In this document: positions 26,355 through 34,921 of the stretch, in pieces | Position numbering within the stretch: the first letter of the stretch is position 1 | Layout: each line of letters starts with the position of its first letter | DNA from: Bacteroidota bacterium | GTDB taxonomy: Bacteria > Bacteroidota > Bacteroidia > Bacteroidales > TTA-H9 | Reading direction: 5' to 3' | DNA length: 49,313 nt | Assembly: GCA_003250395.1 (NCBI GenBank) | Contig: QKGM01000041.1 | Span: 1-49,313 of the forward strand | The notes under the pieces: model-generated | What the model was told of the DNA's origin: nothing | Seen by the model: only the letters and a program-made list of their open reading frames with translations | Database searches by the model: none | Position numbers and translations under genes: made by a program

Positions 26355-26362
26355 CAAAATTA
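26355..26362 (-). promoter_or_regulatory. Promoter of the small 26.2-kb transcription unit, -7 element
   Basis: The minus strand reads TAATTTTG followed by C. An A/T-rich tract (about 26380-26430) lies upstream, then the 11-bp array. No TTTG -33 element is visible. Confidence 0.5.
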
Positions 26363-26432
26363 AAAGTTTTTCTAATATGTTTTTTGTTTTATCTTGCTTT
26401 TTACCTGTTTTATTTAGTTTTTTTTTATTCGG

Positions 26433-26487
26433 ACCGTAGATTGACCATACATTAACCGTACATTAACCGTAGATTGACCGTACGGAC
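26433..26487. repeat. 11-bp-period tandem array B (core ACCGTA/TACGGT)
   Basis: Five consecutive 11-mers: ACCGTAGATTG, ACCATACATTA, ACCGTACATTA, ACCGTAGATTG and ACCGTACGGAC. The core and period match array A at 2043-2097, and the T-rich flank lies on the same side. On the minus strand one frame reads YGQSTVNVRLM then YGQSTVRIKKN, but there is no start codon in that frame. Confidence 0.75.
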
Positions 26488-26685
26488 AGGGTTGACATTC
26501 GCTTTTTATTCGGCAGATAAACGGCTAACATAGGTCTGAAAGCGGACAGTGAGGACATGAAAATACTTTCAAACCTTATCTTGTTTCAGTGTTAAATTAA
26601 ATAAACGGTAAACCAATGGGTTAACAATTCCGCCATTCACTTCTCAGATATATCAGGCCTCCGATCTGAAATAGCAAAAGGAGAA
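26488..26685. other. Intergenic stretch without a gene, between array B and the tandem hairpins
   Basis: I find no credible frame or known RNA here. It is part of the 669-base gap between the MATE gene and the alpha-oxoamine synthase gene, whose other contents (terminator, small ORF, promoter, array, hairpins) are listed separately. Confidence 0.5.
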
Positions 26686-26722
26686 ATGCCAGTTAAAGAT
26701 CATATGTATCTTTAACTGGCAT
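26686..26722 (-). terminator. Second hairpin of a tandem terminator after the alpha-oxoamine synthase gene
   Basis: A perfect 15-bp stem, ATGCCAGTTAAAGAT (26686-26700) with its complement at 26708-26722, around a 7-base loop. It follows another hairpin only six bases away. The U-run after it is weak (TTTCTCC on the minus strand). Confidence 0.6.
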
Positions 26723-26728
26723 GAAAAC

Positions 26729-26749
26729 CAGGCTTTTGTTAAAAGCCTG
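26729..26749 (-). terminator. First terminator hairpin after the alpha-oxoamine synthase gene
   Basis: Stem CAGGCTTTT/AAAAGCCTG with a 3-base loop, followed on the minus strand by GGTTTTC. It starts about 30 bases past the stop codon. Confidence 0.75.
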
Positions 26750-26779
26750 ATATGTGTATTTTATACTGGGGAACAGAAT

Positions 26780-28030
26780 TTATACTTTCTCAGGTTCAAC
26801 AAAACCTCCATGAGCATATTCACCTGAATCGAGTTTTGATTTAAGCTGTTTGAATGAGTCAATGGTATATTTCACATCTTCTAAGGTGTGAATGGCTGTC
26901 GGGATAAGTCTGAGCAGAATAAATCCCTTCGGGATTACCGGGTAGGTTACAATTGAACAGAAGATGTTAAACCTCTCACGCATATCATGTGTAATGGCTG
27001 TTGCTTCTGGTACGCCTCCATTTAGGAATACTGGTGTAACGGGAGATTCAGTGTTTCCAATGTTGAATCCTGCTTCACGCAGACTGTTCTGTAAAGCCCT
27101 GACAATGGTCCAAAGATTCTCGCGTAGTTCAGGATTTTTCCGGATAAGTTCAAGCCGTTTGAGTGAACCTGCAACCATAGGCATGGGTAACGATTTGGCA
27201 AAGGTTTGAGACCGCATATTGAACCTTAGATAATCAATTACTTTTTTCTTGCCGGCAACAAAGGCACCAATTCCGGCCATTGCCTTGGCAAAGGTTCCGA
27301 AATAGAGGTCAATCTCATCCTGTACTCCTAAATGTTCTCCTGTTCCTGCACCTGTGGCTCCCATTGTGCCAAAACCATGAGCATCGTCAACCAGTAAACG
27401 GAAACTATATTTTTTCTTCAGTGCTGCTATTTCACGCAATTTTCCCAAATCACCCGACATTCCATAAACACCTTCGGTAATAAGAAGGATTCCTCCACCA
27501 GTTTCTTCAGCGAGTTTGGTTGCCCGTTGTAACTGTTTTTCGCAGTTTTCCATGTTATTGTGAGGATAAACAAACCGCTTGCCGATATGTAAACGGAGGC
27601 CATCTATAATGCACGCATGCGCTTCTGAGTCGTACACAACCACATCTTTCCGATCGAGCATTGAGTCAATGATGCTTATCATCCCCTGATATCCAAAGTT
27701 GAGCAGAAAGGCATCTTCTTTTCCTTCGAAGGCAGCAAGCTCCCGTTCAAGTTGTTCATGCAGATTGGTTTGCCCCGACATCATTCGGGCTCCCATCGGA
27801 TAAGCAAGACCCCAGTCAGCTGCTCCCTGCTCATCTGCTTTCCTCACTTCCGGGTGATTGGCAAGTCCCAGGTAATTATTCAGACTCCAGACAAGGCGTT
27901 CTTTTCCTCTGAAAATCATTTTGTTTGATATCTCGCCTTCAAGTTTAGGAAACATGTAATAACCAAAAGCTTTATCACCATATAACCCTAGAGGACCTGG
28001 GTTAGCTATCACTTTATCAAAAATATCCAT
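26780..28030 (-). CDS. PLP-dependent alpha-oxoamine synthase (KBL/BioF/serine palmitoyltransferase family)
   Basis: A 416-residue fold-type I PLP enzyme of the family that condenses an amino acid with an acyl-CoA. Family features are NNYLGLANHP (51-60), the MGARMMSGQTNLHEQLE region, NFGYQG, DSEAHACIIDG, the PLP-ring Asp and His in LLVDDAHGFG, and the Schiff-base Lys in GTFAKAMAGIG. The AKAMAGIGAF form differs from the SKSLASIGGF form of well-studied Sphingobacterium and Bacteroides serine palmitoyltransferases. It matches a second paralogue common in Bacteroidetes, often labelled glycine C-acetyltransferase or BioF-like. I therefore leave the substrate open: sphingolipid, threonine breakdown or biotin. 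It is a monocistronic gene with its own promoter and tandem terminator hairpins. Confidence 0.85.
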   Translation of the reverse strand: MDIFDKVIANPGPLGLYGDKAFGYYMFPKLEGEISNKMIFRGKERLVWSLNNYLGLANHPEVRKADEQGAADWGLAYPMGARMMSGQTNLHEQLERELAAFEGKEDAFLLNFGYQGMISIIDSMLDRKDVVVYDSEAHACIIDGLRLHIGKRFVYPHNNMENCEKQLQRATKLAEETGGGILLITEGVYGMSGDLGKLREIAALKKKYSFRLLVDDAHGFGTMGATGAGTGEHLGVQDEIDLYFGTFAKAMAGIGAFVAGKKKVIDYLRFNMRSQTFAKSLPMPMVAGSLKRLELIRKNPELRENLWTIVRALQNSLREAGFNIGNTESPVTPVFLNGGVPEATAITHDMRERFNIFCSIVTYPVIPKGFILLRLIPTAIHTLEDVKYTIDSFKQLKSKLDSGEYAHGGFVEPEKV

Positions 28031-28058
28031 GATGAAACGATGTGTAAATTTTGTGGTG

Positions 28059-28066
28059 CAAAGCTA
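28059..28066 (-). promoter_or_regulatory. Promoter of the alpha-oxoamine synthase gene, -7 element
   Basis: The minus strand reads TAGCTTTG followed by C, with a partial -33 element (CTTG) about 20 bases upstream. It lies 28 bases before the ATG. Confidence 0.6.
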
Positions 28067-28294
28067 TGAGTTTCGGTTAAGGTGTGCAAGGAAGCCCGAA
28101 GACAGATTTTGTAAGGTTACCTGAATTTACTTTTTATAGCCTGTTTTTCTGTGTTTTACAAGATGTGTAGGCCTGTTTTAAATCTATTTTGAAATAAAAG
28201 GTTTATACATTAATTGGATGATTAAAAATAGCTATTGATTGGATGTTTTTGGTCATACGATTCTTTTTTTACTTTGCATAAAATATCACCAGTT

Positions 28295-29542
28295 ATGGAA
28301 ATAAAATATTCTTCGTGTTCAAGTCGTACAAGCAGTTCAGAAATCCGTGAATTACTAAGGTACACCCGTATGAAAGGTGTCATTTCATTTGCCGGCGGTT
28401 TACCCGATTCTTCTCTTTTCCCAACAGGGCAAATTGCCAGGATTACCAAAGATGTGATGGAGGAAAAAGGATTGCTGGCGCTACAGTATGGGCCTACACC
28501 AGGTGAGCCCGAGTTCGTTGAATCTTTGATCCATCATATGCACAATTTTGATGAAGTGGCTACCTCTGATCAGATTCTTGTTACCTCTTCATCTCAACAG
28601 GGACTGGATTTGCTTTCGTTAGCATTACTTGATCCCGGCGACGAGATTGTGATGGAGTTGCCTTCATATCTGGGTGCTATACAGGCATTTGGTCGTTCTG
28701 GAGCCCGTATGACCGGAATTCAGCTGGGTGCAGCCGGAATGCCCTCCGGAGAGCTGGAAGAACTGCTCCGTCGTAAGAAAGATAACGGAACACCTGTTAA
28801 GTTTATATATGTTATACCCGATTTCCAGAATCCATCGGGTGTGGTGATGTCGCTTGAAAATCGTATGCGGCTTCTTGATATTGCAGCAAGATATGATACG
28901 CTGGTCGTTGAAGACTCTCCTTATCGTGAAATTCGCTTTACTGGTACAACTATGCCAAGCCTTTGGACTTTGGCGAACGGAGAGGGTGTCATTCAGCTAA
29001 AGACTTTTTCAAAAATGTTGTTCCCGGGGATGCGTCTTGGATGGATCGTAGCAGCGAAGGAGATTATTACCAAACTCGCATTAATGAAACAATCGGTTGA
29101 TTTATGTACCCCAACATTTAATCAGTTGATTATTGCCCGTTATATTAATGAGGGTCTGATGAAAGCTACTATAGAAAGGGCAGTTGAACTATACAGGCAA
29201 AAAAGTGCCTGTATGATTGCTGCTCTTGAAAAAAATATGCCACCTTACGTTAGATTTACGCGCCCTGAAGGTGGTATGTTCCTTTGGGTTACCCTCCCTG
29301 AAGGGGCAGATACAAAAGAGATGGTTGAGGAAGCAGCAGCTAACGGAGTAGTTTATGTAACAGGCCGCCCGTTCCATTGCAATGGAGAAGGAAGCAATAA
29401 CATGCGTCTGAATTACTCTTATCCATCGACCGAACAAATTGAAACCGGTATTGCCCGATTGGCTGTCACCATTCGCAATTATTGCGAAGCCAAAGGGTTA
29501 AATCACCAAAATGAAATAGCCGGTTTAGCGGTGCAGAATTAA
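28295..29542 (+). CDS. PLP-dependent aminotransferase, 2-aminoadipate aminotransferase (LysN)-like
   Basis: A 415-residue class I/II aminotransferase, without the GntR DNA-binding domain of MocR proteins. Features in order: an N-terminal ISFAGGLPDSSLFP typical of the LysN/ARO8-like group, LQYGPTPGEPEF, TSSSQQGLDLL, the PDFQNPSG motif, EDSPYREIRF, the Schiff-base Lys in LKTFSKMLFPGMRLGW, and RLNYS with the carboxylate-binding Arg. Such enzymes transaminate 2-aminoadipate, branched-chain or aromatic amino acids; specificity is not readable. The chosen ATG at 28295 aligns with the family start; the frame runs 20 codons further up without homology. A TTACTTTG (28269-28276) may be its -7 element. 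It ends at a strong terminator. Confidence 0.87.
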   Translation: MEIKYSSCSSRTSSSEIRELLRYTRMKGVISFAGGLPDSSLFPTGQIARITKDVMEEKGLLALQYGPTPGEPEFVESLIHHMHNFDEVATSDQILVTSSSQQGLDLLSLALLDPGDEIVMELPSYLGAIQAFGRSGARMTGIQLGAAGMPSGELEELLRRKKDNGTPVKFIYVIPDFQNPSGVVMSLENRMRLLDIAARYDTLVVEDSPYREIRFTGTTMPSLWTLANGEGVIQLKTFSKMLFPGMRLGWIVAAKEIITKLALMKQSVDLCTPTFNQLIIARYINEGLMKATIERAVELYRQKSACMIAALEKNMPPYVRFTRPEGGMFLWVTLPEGADTKEMVEEAAANGVVYVTGRPFHCNGEGSNNMRLNYSYPSTEQIETGIARLAVTIRNYCEAKGLNHQNEIAGLAVQN

Positions 29543-29558
29543 TTTCTCAGTTAATCAG

Positions 29559-29587
29559 AAAAACCGGCCATCAGGCCGGTTTTTTTA
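29559..29587. terminator. Terminator between the aminotransferase and thioesterase genes
   Basis: Stem ACCGGCC (29563-29569) pairs with GGCCGGT (29574-29580) around a 4-base loop, flanked by AAAA and a seven-T run. It serves the plus-strand gene and possibly the convergent minus-strand thioesterase gene. Confidence 0.87.
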
Positions 29588-29616
29588 TGCAGTTTTACAG
29601 GGTTTTGAAGAGGAGG

Positions 29617-30351
29617 TTATTGTCTTATTTCCCAGTCAGAAATAAACCGGCAGACTTCTTCACCACTGCTGTTAAAGATCTGATGGAGTATGTTACAGTT
29701 CTCAAGACTACTGTTGACCGCTGTTACCACTTCTTCACAAAGCACTTCCTTCATATATTTTACAACTACAGATTTAAGCCGGTGACTGAATAAAAATTCT
29801 TTGCCGAGTGCATCAATTCCTCCTCCCAAATATCTAACAGAATTCAGGTGCAGATTGAAATCTATGTCATTAACACCAATTTTAGCGGTGGCAGATCCAA
29901 TTGGGGTTCCTTTTTCTGGTAGCATTGGGAACCTGAATCCAGGAATGGCAGCACGTTTTTCAATAGAATAACGGTTGAAAAGGTCTGGTTTAATAACGGC
30001 TTGCCTCGTTTGCCGGTCAATCAGGAGCCAGATACCGGTACCTCTTGCAAATATATTTCCGGATTCGTTTATCGCTTCAAAATCGGTAAAAATACGAACC
30101 TGCTGGTTTTTCCTTACCCATACTTCAACAGAATATGCTTCCCGCCAAAAAGGCAATTTGCTCTCAAATTCTAGATACATATCAGACAGTACCCATGATA
30201 ATTCATCTTTTTCCAGGTGTAAGGCCGATAATTCAAGATCAAAGCTCAGTCTTGCAAAGGTATCATGGAAGATAGAGGCAATAAGTAATGGTTTCAGGTG
30301 AAATGTGTGATCTATCTCGGTACCATGGAGAGAATAATGAGTAATTGCCAT
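29617..30351 (-). CDS. Acyl-ACP thioesterase (FatA/FatB-like, double hotdog)
   Basis: Releases free fatty acids from acyl carrier protein. The 244-residue protein has two tandem hotdog domains. The first contains the central helix region ARLSFDLELSAL and WVLSDMYLEFESKLPFWREA. The second carries the catalytic pattern D-x-N-x-H-x-N in NDIDFNLHLNSVRY, as in plant and bacterial FatA-type enzymes (family acyl-ACP thioesterase). The start at 30351 (MAITHYS) was chosen because a -7 element at 30379-30386 overlaps a Met ten codons upstream. It converges on the aminotransferase gene. The product chain length cannot be inferred. Confidence 0.88.
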   Translation of the reverse strand: MAITHYSLHGTEIDHTFHLKPLLIASIFHDTFARLSFDLELSALHLEKDELSWVLSDMYLEFESKLPFWREAYSVEVWVRKNQQVRIFTDFEAINESGNIFARGTGIWLLIDRQTRQAVIKPDLFNRYSIEKRAAIPGFRFPMLPEKGTPIGSATAKIGVNDIDFNLHLNSVRYLGGGIDALGKEFLFSHRLKSVVVKYMKEVLCEEVVTAVNSSLENCNILHQIFNSSGEEVCRFISDWEIRQ

Positions 30352-30378
30352 GAATAGGTATGGTGGAAATTTGAATGG

Positions 30379-30386
30379 CAAATTTA
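30379..30386 (-). promoter_or_regulatory. Thioesterase promoter, -7 element
   Basis: The minus strand reads TAAATTTG followed by CC, 27 bases upstream of the preferred ATG. Confidence 0.55.
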
Positions 30387-30689
30387 TTCCGTTTTATTCT
30401 ACTTCAGCTGAAAATGATAAAAAACACAGATAAAATCAATACAGGGCAATAGCAATAGATTCTGAACGACAGGTGTATTTAATGATTTCTTAATATATAA
30501 GTTGCTGAAATATAGCTTTTTAATGCAAAAGAAGCATATTGCATTACCAAAATGTTAGCAGTTAGGGCCTGTTTTCTGATCATCCTTAACATAAGATTAA
30601 GGCTTGCTTTAATATCACTTTTTATAGCAGGAGTTCCTTTGCACCATTAAAAATCTCAAAACTGAAAACCATTTTTAAAACTTAATTTT
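30387..30689. other. Intergenic region upstream of the beta-helix lipoprotein gene
   Basis: No gene is seen. TTCCTTTG followed by C near 30634-30641 differs from TAnnTTTG by one base and could be the -7 element of the lipoprotein gene, about 49 bases before its ATG. Nothing else is recognisable. Confidence 0.4.
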
Positions 30690-31910
30690 ATGAAAAAGAA
30701 CATTCTGAAATTTCTTCCTGTGTTATTTCTTCTTCAGGTGGTCCTGTTTACTGCCTGCAGCAAGGATGATGAACCAACTGTTGTTACTCCGGTAGTTACC
30801 ACTGAGACCATCTCAACCAACATCTCAACCAACACAACCTGGACTACAGGGAAGACTTACATTTTGGCCAGCCGTATTGCAGTATTGTCGGGAGTTACCC
30901 TTACCATTCAACCCGGTGTTATCGTTAAAGGACAGGCTGGTACTGGTGCTAATGCAACTGCCCTTTTGGTTGCACGTGGTGGCAAATTAATGGCCGAAGG
31001 TACTGCAGCCAGCCCGATTATTTTTACCTCAGTTGCTGATGAGATTACTCCTGGACAGATTGCCAGCCCAAATCTGGATCCAGATCTTAACGGTTTGTGG
31101 GGTGGAGTAATCATTCTTGGAAATGCCCCAATTTCAGCTGATGCTGCTTCAGTACAGATTGAAGGTATTCCTCCTTCAGATCAGAATGGCCTTTATGGCG
31201 GTAACAATCCAACTGATAATTCAGGTGTAATTCGCTATATTTCTATTCGCCATGGCGGAGCAAATATAGGAGAAGGCAATGAAATCAACGGCCTCACGCT
31301 TGGAGGAGTTGGTTCCGGTACTGTTATCGAAAATGTTGAAATTATTGCCAACCAGGATGATGGAGTTGAATTTTTTGGTGGCACGGTAAATGTAAAGAAT
31401 TTATTGGTATGGAATTCTGCCGATGATGGTGTTGATACCGACCAGGCCTGGGATGGAACACTCAATAATTTCATTGTAATTGGTGGTCCGGAAACTGATC
31501 ATGCTCTTGAGATTGATGGCCCGGAAGGAGCTTCACTCGGATCAAACCATTTAGTTAATGGCTCTATCAAGGGAAATACACAGACTGAGCTTGGAGATTT
31601 CAGAGATGGCGCGAGAGGTTCATTCAAGAATATATATTTCTTCGGTTTTCCTGATCCTGCAACCGATGGTCGTGGAGATCTTTCACTCTCCGGTGATGCT
31701 ACTCTGGCCAATTTTGCCAGTGGAGTGCTGACTTTCGAAAATCTGGAATCAGTTTTACCGACAGGTGTTCAATTATCAGATGTTTTTAAACATGGGACAG
31801 ATGCCTATGCTTCTTCAGTTGCCGAAGGCCAGCATACAGTAGGTGCCGATGTTGCTCAATTCAATGCATGGACCTGGGCTTCGGTCGCAGGTGAACTTAC
31901 TGGTTTTTAG
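30690..31910 (+). CDS. Surface or periplasmic lipoprotein with a beta-helix-like repeat body
   Basis: A 406-residue lipoprotein. The signal peptide ends at FTAC, with the lipidated Cys at 23, followed by an acidic/Ser-Lys linker (SKDDEPT) typical of exported Bacteroidetes lipoproteins. The body is Gly/Asn/Val-rich with recurring short strands (VLSGVTLTIQPGVIVKGQAG, LLVARGGKLMAEGTAASPII, IENVEIIANQDDGVEFFGGT), the pattern of a right-handed parallel beta-helix. I see no catalytic motif. The large TonB receptor follows 89 bases downstream on the same strand, suggesting a receptor/lipoprotein partnership, although a terminator-like hairpin lies between them. It may be a ligand-binding or adhesive partner; the function is unknown. 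Confidence 0.8.
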   Translation: MKKNILKFLPVLFLLQVVLFTACSKDDEPTVVTPVVTTETISTNISTNTTWTTGKTYILASRIAVLSGVTLTIQPGVIVKGQAGTGANATALLVARGGKLMAEGTAASPIIFTSVADEITPGQIASPNLDPDLNGLWGGVIILGNAPISADAASVQIEGIPPSDQNGLYGGNNPTDNSGVIRYISIRHGGANIGEGNEINGLTLGGVGSGTVIENVEIIANQDDGVEFFGGTVNVKNLLVWNSADDGVDTDQAWDGTLNNFIVIGGPETDHALEIDGPEGASLGSNHLVNGSIKGNTQTELGDFRDGARGSFKNIYFFGFPDPATDGRGDLSLSGDATLANFASGVLTFENLESVLPTGVQLSDVFKHGTDAYASSVAEGQHTVGADVAQFNAWTWASVAGELTGF

Positions 31911-31931
31911 TTGTACTTCCCGGATTCGATC

Positions 31932-31967
31932 AAACTCGCCGGTATAAATTTAGCCGGCGGGTTTTTG
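31932..31967 (+). terminator. Hairpin terminator or attenuator between lipoprotein and TonB receptor genes
   Basis: Stem AAACTCGCCGG (31932-31942) pairs with CCGGCGGGTTT (31954-31964, one U-G pair), followed by TTTTTG. It lies 33 bases before the receptor start, so it may set the ratio of lipoprotein to receptor by partial read-through. Confidence 0.75.
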
Positions 31968-31999
31968 TTTATTAGGTTTTTGATGAATAATATTTAACC

Positions 32000-34897
32000 A
32001 TGAACTATCGTAAAATTATTACATTTCCAATATTGCTTCTGCTTTCAATCGTTGTGTACAGTCAGAACGGTTTTATTCGGGGAGCAGTCTTTGATGAGGC
32101 AACCGGCGAATATTTGCCTGGAGTGACCATTGTAGTAGAAGGAACAACCCAGGGGACAATTACCGATTTAGATGGAAAGTTTAACCTCAGTATCGCTGCG
32201 GGAACATACAATGTCAAGGTCTCATTTATTTCTTATGAGACGCAATTGCTAAGTGGTATCGTGGTGAAGCCGGGTAAGGCTTCAGTTTATGATAATATAC
32301 GGCTTAAAGAAGCAGCTGTCAATCTGGAGGCAGTTACAATAGTAGCCAGCCAACTGCGCAATTCGGAGAATGCTTTGCTATCTATTAAGATGAAATCGGC
32401 TAATCTGCTTGATGGAATCTCTGCATCCAATTTAAGAAGAATTGGCGATTCCGATGCCGCATCTGCCATGAAGAGAGTTCCTGGTGTTTCAGTAGAAGGG
32501 GGTAAATATGTTTTTATCCGTGGACTTGGTGACCGATATACGAAAACTACGCTCAACGGGGTAGATATACCCGGCCTTGATCCGGATAGGAATACGCTGC
32601 AAATGGATATTTTTCCGGGAAATATCATTGATAACATGATTGTCCATAAATCCTTCAGTGCTGAACTTCCTGCAGATTTTACAGGAGGTGTTGTAAACAT
32701 CGTTACGAAAGATTTTCCAGATGATAAATCAGGCCATTTATCTATGGCGGTTGGATATAATGCTCAATCCCATTTTAATAAGAATTTTCTGACGTATGAA
32801 GGGAGTCCTACCGATTTTCTTGGATTTGATAATGGTAGCCGGGACATTCCTGCAACATCCGATATCCCGTTTTTCTCTGAAGTGGTTGGAAATCCAAACG
32901 GTCCGAGAGCAGCCAGGTATAAAGAAATTTTAAGAAGCTTTAACCCTGTTATGGCAGCTGAGAAAAAAACGAGCTTCATGGATTATAACTTTGGCTTTGA
33001 TCTTGGAAATCAGATTCAATATAGGAAATATACTTTAGGTTATAATTTTGCCTTTTCGTACAAGAGTACGACTGAATTTTTTAAAGATGCCGAGTATGGA
33101 CGGTATGGCCTTTCCGGTAATGCTGATCAATTGGAGATGGAGGTCAGGGAGTTCCAGAAAGGTGATTATGGAATAAGTTCAGTATTATTAAGTGGCTTGG
33201 CAGGATTTGCTTTAAAAACTACCAATTCAAGGTATAGGATTAATTTGCTACACATTCAGAATGGCGAGTCAAAAGCAGGTATCTTCGATTACATTGGATC
33301 AGACCAGGGGTCAAATTTCGAGGGTTTTCAGCACAATCTTGATTATAGCCAGCGTTCGCTTACCAACCTGTTAATTGACGGGCGGCATGCAAAGGCTGGT
33401 TCTGACTGGGAAATTGAATGGAAATTATCACCCACAATCTCGAAGAACGAAGAACCAGACAGCCGTTTCACAAGGTATATCGTACGTGGTGAGTCTTACG
33501 TGATAAGTACAGAATCGGGCTTTCCTGAACGTATATGGCGCGATTTGAAAGAAGTTAACCTGGTCGGTCAGCTTCATTTTACCAAATCATATCATTTCCT
33601 TGGTGAAAATGCTAAACTGCGTTTTGGAAGTGCCGGAACCTATAAGAAGCGTGATTTCATTATCAGGAACTTTGCACTCAATATTCGTGGGGTCAATCTG
33701 ACCGGTGATCCAAATGAGCTTTTCTCAGAAGAGAACTTATGGCCAATGAATGGTTCTGCTACTCATGGAACAACGTATGAAGCACCTTTTTTGCCTGTAA
33801 ATCCAAATCAGTTTAATGCCAATATTGTAAATGGGGCTGGTTATATTTCTACAGAAATAAATCCTTTGAAACAACTGAAGGCTATTCTGGGTATCCGTGC
33901 TGAAAAGCATATTCAGCGTTATACCGGACGAGATCAGCTGGGATTGAATATTCTGGATAATGATAAAGTACTTGATGATCTTAGTTTTTTCCCTTCTGTT
34001 AACCTTGTTTATAGTTTAAGCGAGAAGCAAAACCTGAGGGCTTCCTATTCGATGACAGTTGCCCGCCCATCTTTTAAAGAGCTGTCGTATGCTGAGATCT
34101 TCGATCCCATTAGCGGGCGAACTTTTATCGGTGGTTTGTTCAGAGATGCCAATGATGTTGCAAATATTGAGTACTGGGATGGAAATCTTGTGAGTACATC
34201 AATTCAGAATTTTGACCTGCGATATGAGTTATTCTTAAGTGAGGGACAACTTATTTCATTAAGTGCATTTTACAAAACATTTGATAAGCCAATTGAAATA
34301 GTGCAATATGCCACGCAAACCGGATCATTCCAGCCTCGTAATGTGGGCGATGGAGAGCTTTTAGGTGCGGAACTTGAATTGCGCAAGAACATGGGATTCA
34401 TTAGCGAAATTTTAAATGAGTTTAGCCTTACCGCCAATATTACTTTTACCGATTCCAGGATAGAGCTGAGTCAAACCGAGCTTGATTCCCGTGAACTAAA
34501 CAAAAGAACAGGACAGACAATTGAAAAGTACCGTGATATGGCAGGGCAGTCACCTTACCTGATAAATGCCGGGTTGCTTTTTACCGGTAGTAAACAGGGC
34601 TTTAGGAAAGGGTTTGAATGTGGTATCTTTTATAACGTACAGGGCGAGACACTTCAATATGTCGGAATTGCCGACCGACCTGATATCTATCTAAAACCGT
34701 TTCATAGCTTAAATATTAATGCTAATAAGCGATTTGGTAAAGATAACAGGTTCCAGGTGGGAGTAAAGATTGATAATGTGTTGGATTCTAAGGCTGAATC
34801 TGTTTTTAAATCTTATGGTGCCTCAGATCAGTTTTTCTCCCGACTTTCAGCCGGTGTTGGATTTCAGTTGAGGTTTACTTATAATCTTTTTAATTAA
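32000..34897 (+). CDS. Large TonB-dependent outer-membrane receptor
   Basis: A 965-residue TonB-dependent transporter. It has a signal peptide (about 1-21, ending VVYSQ), a carboxypeptidase-regulatory-like domain (about 24-108, with LPGVTIVVEGTTQGTITDLD) and a plug domain (about 120-240). The plug has RVPGVSVEGGKYVFIRGLGD, LNGVDIPGLDP and FTGGVVNIVTKDFP. The barrel ends with an aromatic C-terminal strand (RLSAGVGFQLRFTYNLF). It is not a SusC with a SusD partner; the upstream lipoprotein is of a different type. The plug motif VFIRGLGDRY is shared with receptors whose ligand is not sugar, but the substrate is not identifiable. No promoter is seen close to its start. Confidence 0.9.
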   Translation: MNYRKIITFPILLLLSIVVYSQNGFIRGAVFDEATGEYLPGVTIVVEGTTQGTITDLDGKFNLSIAAGTYNVKVSFISYETQLLSGIVVKPGKASVYDNIRLKEAAVNLEAVTIVASQLRNSENALLSIKMKSANLLDGISASNLRRIGDSDAASAMKRVPGVSVEGGKYVFIRGLGDRYTKTTLNGVDIPGLDPDRNTLQMDIFPGNIIDNMIVHKSFSAELPADFTGGVVNIVTKDFPDDKSGHLSMAVGYNAQSHFNKNFLTYEGSPTDFLGFDNGSRDIPATSDIPFFSEVVGNPNGPRAARYKEILRSFNPVMAAEKKTSFMDYNFGFDLGNQIQYRKYTLGYNFAFSYKSTTEFFKDAEYGRYGLSGNADQLEMEVREFQKGDYGISSVLLSGLAGFALKTTNSRYRINLLHIQNGESKAGIFDYIGSDQGSNFEGFQHNLDYSQRSLTNLLIDGRHAKAGSDWEIEWKLSPTISKNEEPDSRFTRYIVRGESYVISTESGFPERIWRDLKEVNLVGQLHFTKSYHFLGENAKLRFGSAGTYKKRDFIIRNFALNIRGVNLTGDPNELFSEENLWPMNGSATHGTTYEAPFLPVNPNQFNANIVNGAGYISTEINPLKQLKAILGIRAEKHIQRYTGRDQLGLNILDNDKVLDDLSFFPSVNLVYSLSEKQNLRASYSMTVARPSFKELSYAEIFDPISGRTFIGGLFRDANDVANIEYWDGNLVSTSIQNFDLRYELFLSEGQLISLSAFYKTFDKPIEIVQYATQTGSFQPRNVGDGELLGAELELRKNMGFISEILNEFSLTANITFTDSRIELSQTELDSRELNKRTGQTIEKYRDMAGQSPYLINAGLLFTGSKQGFRKGFECGIFYNVQGETLQYVGIADRPDIYLKPFHSLNINANKRFGKDNRFQVGVKIDNVLDSKAESVFKSYGASDQFFSRLSAGVGFQLRFTYNLFN

Positions 34898-34921
34898 ATC
34901 AATTGGTTAATCCTGATTGAT

